A stretch of DNA of 64,000 nucleotides from Methanobacteriota archaeon (GTDB taxonomy: Archaea; Halobacteriota; Methanomicrobia; Methanomicrobiales; Methanocorpusculaceae): NCBI GenBank assembly GCA_023396065.1, contig JAEWXF010000021.1, positions 1-64,000 of the forward strand. The letters are read 5' to 3'. Below, one piece after another: positions 60,677 through 64,000 of this stretch. Both the position numbers and the translations under genes were made by a program. The notes below the pieces were generated by a model. It was not told where the DNA came from and ran no database searches. It worked only from the letters and a program-made list of their open reading frames with translations. Each line of letters begins with the position of its first letter. The first letter of the stretch is position 1.

Positions 60677-61684
60677 TTATAGAAGAGTAGACTCCGTCTT
60701 CTTTTTCCTATCCCAAAACCGAATAAGATGATAATATAGTCGTTTTGAAATACGGAAACAGATAACAGACAGCCGATCCAATAGGGTGTCTGATGTCTGA
60801 AGGAATGACAAGCGCGTTATCCCATACTTACGTAATCCATCTAGAAATATCTGATAGCTACTCTGACAGGCATAGGAATAGGCAAGCCAACGTAGTTCTT
60901 TAATCTGAAAATCTACTGCGATCATTGGATCGGTGGCATCCAGAAGGCAAAACACCTCCATTCTATAAGCACGATATTTATCCCACCATGTGTCAGACAA
61001 TGTATGAGTAATGGATGTGGGATGCTGTATAAATAAATAGAGTTGCTTCGAGCAATACCCAACAGACTCTGAATAACTTACTAATTTCCATGTGTACACC
61101 CCATCATCACCATGCGAATAATCTGGGAAACAAATAGCATTATCCACTAAAAAGCGACGTCTAACAAGGTAGGTCCATGGAGCAGAAGGCAAGATACCAT
61201 GTAATTTCAGCTTCAACGCGGTTGATCTATCATAGACCCGCATCGTAGAACTTGCTCTTTCGGCAGATCCACGACCAGATACAAGGTTCTCTTCAGAAAC
61301 AACAAGATAATTACAAGAAACTACCTGCAGCAGAGGATATTTAGTAAATAGGGTAATCATTGATGATAGATACTCTGGAAGCAACTCATCATCGGCATCA
61401 ACAAAAATAATAAATTCACCTTTGGCAAATTGAAATCCACGATTTCGTGCGGCACCAGAACCTGTATCACGGCCAATGTCAATATGGTGAGGATACTGCT
61501 CAGAAAGAGATGTTAACACACAAAGGGTATCGTCTGTTGATTTTTCATCATACGCAACAATGACTTCAAAATAAGAATATGTTTGAGAATAGATGGATCT
61601 TAAACATGTTTCAATATAGTGAGCGGCATTATATGCAGGTATAATAATACTAACTAATCCGTTATCTTCAGTATATTCGCCCAT
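60677..61684 (-). CDS. GT2-family glycosyltransferase
   Basis: 335 residues. SIIIPAYNAAHYIETCLRSIYSQTYS and FVDADDELLPEYL are the GT-A motifs (DADD metal site). Possibly a mannosyl- or rhamnosyl-like transferase; donor unknown. It faces the GT8 gene and diverges from the next GT2 gene across an AT-rich gap of about 120 bases. Confidence 0.87.
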   Translation of the reverse strand: MGEYTEDNGLVSIIIPAYNAAHYIETCLRSIYSQTYSYFEVIVAYDEKSTDDTLCVLTSLSEQYPHHIDIGRDTGSGAARNRGFQFAKGEFIIFVDADDELLPEYLSSMITLFTKYPLLQVVSCNYLVVSEENLVSGRGSAERASSTMRVYDRSTALKLKLHGILPSAPWTYLVRRRFLVDNAICFPDYSHGDDGVYTWKLVSYSESVGYCSKQLYLFIQHPTSITHTLSDTWWDKYRAYRMEVFCLLDATDPMIAVDFQIKELRWLAYSYACQSSYQIFLDGLRKYGITRLSFLQTSDTLLDRLSVICFRISKRLYYHLIRFWDRKKKTESTLL

Positions 61685-61803
61685 GGCCTGTTAATAGTAT
61701 ATTGCCGGAAAAGAATATGAACTCTCCTAACCTAAAAATATCCAGCATATAACTCCCCCCAATTCGAACGTGACAGAACTAAGTTAATAATGCTGTATGA
61801 ATA

Positions 61804-62787
61804 ATGAAATTAATGAATCGAATGACCGACCCCTCTATATCTGTTATCGTCCCTCTCTACAACAAAGAAGCGTATATTGCCAAAACATTGGATTCTGTCC
61901 TGAACCAGACATATCAAAATTATGAAATTCTGATAATAAACGATGGATCAACGGATAAAAGTACGGATATCATAAACACGTACACCGACACAAGAATACA
62001 CCTCGTCAACCAGGAAAATAAAGGAGTGGCCGCTGCCAGAAACTTGGGAATTGAAATTGCAAAATCTGAACTTATTGCATTTCTGGATGCGGACGATGAA
62101 TGGTTACCAGAATATCTGGAGACCATCATCAAACTCAGAAAAGATTACCCTAATGCGGGAATCTACGCTACCGCATATTACATAAACAACACACAAACAC
62201 AAATAAAACAGGTAATTCTATGTTCAGACGTTCCAAAAGATTTTGAAGGTCTCCTCCCTTCCTATTACCATGCCATTGCTACAGGCCCCCACCCAATTGA
62301 AACCTCCGGAATTGTCATCCCCCACAAAATATTGAATGAAGTAGGAGTATTTAATGAAACACTTCGAATTAGTGAGGATCTGGATCTCTGGGCGAGAATT
62401 GGTTATCATTATCCCATTGCCTATTCATCCAAACCCTGTAGCGTCTACAACATGGGTACTGCAAACAATCATAAAGTGCAAATCAGAAAAAAAGCGGATA
62501 TAATCTCTATTCCTAACCCTCAGGGATTGAAAAATCAAAACATGCCGATATACGAAACTGATGAAAATTTGTCACTCTACATATCGTATCTACATATCCT
62601 ACAAGCCCAGGCCTATATAAATACCGGGGATCTCCAGAACGCGAAAAAATCATTGTCCTTATCAAAACACCATGCAGTATTTCTGAAAAAACTCGGGTGT
62701 TGGCTGTACATATATATTCCCAAAAAATATTTTCTCATATTACTAAAATTTACGGGTAAATTTACGAAAATAGGTCAGACTCTCTAA
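61804..62787 (+). CDS. GT2-family glycosyltransferase
   Basis: 327 residues. SVIVPLYNKEAYIAKTLDSVLNQTYQNYEIL, NDGSTDKS and FLDADDEWLPEYLE are the classic GT2 signatures, with the DxD in DADDE. ATG 61804 or 61822 may be used. Last intact gene of the glycan island; it ends 111 bases before a truncated mntA. A donor cannot be named. Confidence 0.88.
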   Translation: MKLMNRMTDPSISVIVPLYNKEAYIAKTLDSVLNQTYQNYEILIINDGSTDKSTDIINTYTDTRIHLVNQENKGVAAARNLGIEIAKSELIAFLDADDEWLPEYLETIIKLRKDYPNAGIYATAYYINNTQTQIKQVILCSDVPKDFEGLLPSYYHAIATGPHPIETSGIVIPHKILNEVGVFNETLRISEDLDLWARIGYHYPIAYSSKPCSVYNMGTANNHKVQIRKKADIISIPNPQGLKNQNMPIYETDENLSLYISYLHILQAQAYINTGDLQNAKKSLSLSKHHAVFLKKLGCWLYIYIPKKYFLILLKFTGKFTKIGQTL

Positions 62788-62898
62788 AGGGAGAAACCCT
62801 TATTCCATAAGAGTTATTCCCTATCAAAATTGAAAATCGTGTTTCCCCTTATCATGCATTCAGACAAACTCTCATAGGATCTACGAACAAACACCGGA

Positions 62899-63118
62899 AT
62901 GTCAGAATACACCAACATAAAAGAAGATGTTCTCAAAAAACTGGAACAATATTTACCCTATATTCAGGAACAGTTCGGGATTGAGACCATTGGAGTATGC
63001 GGATCCATAAGCAGAGGTGATGTCACTCCGGAAAGTGACGTTGACCTCTTAATCTCATTTCAGAAGGGGCATCTCCATTTTGCAAATCTGGGAGATTACC
63101 TTGAGGACCCGCAGAATG
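62899..63118 (+). pseudogene. Truncated second mntA
   Basis: The first 70 residues (IKEDVLKKLEQYLPYIQEQFGIETIGV, GSISRGDVTPESDVDLL) are an MntA nucleotidyltransferase with intact GSx10DxD, closely related to the copy at 51.4 kb. After about 63115 the frame reads unrelated sequence that is the antisense of a SWIM-type remnant. The C-terminal third and any hepT partner are missing, so the gene is a 5' fragment and probably non-functional. Confidence 0.75.
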
Positions 63119-63141
63119 GCGACAGATTCACTCATCCGGTA

Positions 63142-63551
63142 TCAAACACTGCCCCGCCGCAGCTCATCCATCATTGCAGATCTTCGACGGTACATCCCCC
63201 GCCACTCATCTGCCAGCACCCTCGCCCGCTCCCTGCCGCCGGGATATGCAGCCATAGAATGAAGCAGACGAACAAGGTCCCGATAATGTTCCCGATCTCC
63301 GGTCACAGATGCCATGTCCCGTGCTGTCCGTTCATACCACCCCAACAGCTCCGAAGGATAACGCGGCATGAGAACTGCCTCATATTTCCTGATCTCATCC
63401 ACACATGACGAACCCATCAGACTCGCAAGCAGTCGTTCATACAACCTCTCTTCCAACAGCAAACCACGCAGAACAGACTGATTGCGGACATCCGAAAAAT
63501 ATCCTCACGTTCTGCTTCCCACCTATCCGGAATGAAACAACCACACCGCAT
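63142..63551 (-). pseudogene. C-terminal remnant of a SWIM zinc-finger-type protein, frameshifted
   Basis: The minus strand encodes a tail like LLEERLYERLLASLMGSS, REHYRDLVRLLHSM and RVLADEWRGMYRRRSAMMDEL, which resembles the C-terminus of SWIM zinc-finger proteins. Upstream, the frame is broken at a five-base homopolymer (plus-strand A run, 63495-63499): adding one base joins it to IPDRWEAEREDIF in the other frame, starting near ATG 63551. The zinc finger itself is missing. Assignment to the SWIM group is by recall. Confidence 0.5.
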
Positions 63552-63799
63552 TATCTGATAACGTGAGATAACACTAATTAAAACTATGCTTACCCTATGA
63601 AACGGGATAAAGCGCTCACGTGACGTGTTTCCCGCTCACCCGAGAAAAAACCCGGGGTGTCGGGAGGTTTTCATGTAGAGCTGACTCAACATGAATGATG
63701 AAAAATAAGAGTTGGAAAAATCTCCAGTATCCCGCAGCAGAGTTTCCCCGGCATTCCACTCGCGCGCGTTGCATTGTCTGCATCAGAACGCCCCCTCTC

Positions 63800-64000
63800 T
63801 CATACCATACACGGATTCGCAAGAAGCCACTTCCACAAAGGAACAAACATCACCCCATTCTCCTCACGCTCAAGGTCCTTGGTGATCAAAATCATCCTCC
63901 GGACCTCACCCGAAAGAATCTGGGAACACTCAGACAAACCCCGCACCTCACGCTCGGGCATATCATCCGAATAACACACATTAATCGCAGTAAATGACGA
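63800..64000 (-). CDS. C-terminus of an AAA/DUF4143-like ATPase
   Basis: The minus strand from the window edge reads 66 residues to a TGA at 63800-63802: AINVCYSDDMPEREVRGL, MILITKDLEREENGVMFVPLWKWLL. This matches the C-terminal DUF4143 domain of archaeal and bacterial ATPases of unknown function. The N-terminal P-loop lies outside the window. The 248 bases between it and the SWIM remnant contain no gene that I can support. Confidence 0.7.
   Translation of the reverse strand, partial: SSFTAINVCYSDDMPEREVRGLSECSQILSGEVRRMILITKDLEREENGVMFVPLWKWLLANPCMV

Noticed and set aside
63616..63846. A 76-codon minus frame near the right edge
   Set aside because: It overlaps the end of the partial ATPase gene in another frame and has no support.

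Overview
The window looks like a 64 kb piece of a methanogenic euryarchaeon of the order Methanomicrobiales; a Methanocorpusculum-type genome is my best guess, from gene content and moderate GC only. Archaeal markers are PCNA, PriL, RadA, RPA, S17e, pelota, ABCE1, archaeal RibL and type IV pilin-like signals. Methanogen markers are the McrA arginine methylase Mmp10 and a CfbB/CbiA-type amidase. Genes are densely packed and often start by ATGA or TGATG overlap. Several start codons lie about one TATA-box distance downstream of a TATA-like element, which suggests leaderless transcripts.

Layout. 0-3.2 kb: edge of a DUF45-type metallopeptidase, then JAMM protease, RibL, a DUF2284 protein, a DnaJ-like protein and an unknown gene. 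3.2-11.6 kb: ahcY, then a block rich in ribosome-rescue functions (rqcH, pelA, a two-winged-helix regulator, abce1) joined to an unusual ABCE1-type ferredoxin/EMC6 membrane fusion and a degenerate Cas4-like Fe-S protein. 11.6-24.2 kb: housekeeping genes, three of the four tRNAs (Thr, Leu, Gln), two FKBP isomerases, an ACT-hom pair with a TiaS-like protein, Nog1, a CBS regulator, phosphoglycolate phosphatase and RadA. 24.2-29.7 kb: dapL-lysA-rpa operon and, diverging from it, nifS-iscU. 29.7-39.5 kb: pilin-like protein, moaA, rlmE, pcn-priL, an acyl-CoA ligase, a 59-residue membrane protein not previously obvious, HD-ThiN-S17e, dapA-dapB, an unexplained intergenic stretch of about 450 bases, and a ferredoxin. 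39.5-44.7 kb: CfbB/CbiA amidase and SagB-like oxidoreductase facing a fused CbiM-N-Q transporter plus CbiO. 44.7-50.8 kb: HEAT protein, parvulin, an RNase III-like protein coupled to mmp10, lipoprotein, tRNA-Phe, DHH protein and ferredoxin-nitroreductase.

From 51 kb the character changes. A HepT/MntA toxin-antitoxin pair is followed by an AT-rich surface-glycan island (53.5-62.8 kb): flippase, rfbF-rfbG-rfbH for CDP-4-keto-3,6-dideoxyglucose, a ThDP enzyme of the acetolactate-synthase fold, an SDR reductase and three glycosyltransferases. This set resembles the yersiniose pathway. The island ends in decayed DNA: a truncated second mntA, a frameshifted C-terminal remnant of a SWIM zinc-finger-type protein, and the C-terminus of an ATPase running off the edge.

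The strongest candidates for new biology are the ferredoxin-EMC6 fusion beside abce1 within the ribosome-rescue block, and the branched-sugar cluster. No CRISPR array, insertion sequence or rRNA was seen. Assignments rest on reading motifs by eye; no database search was run.
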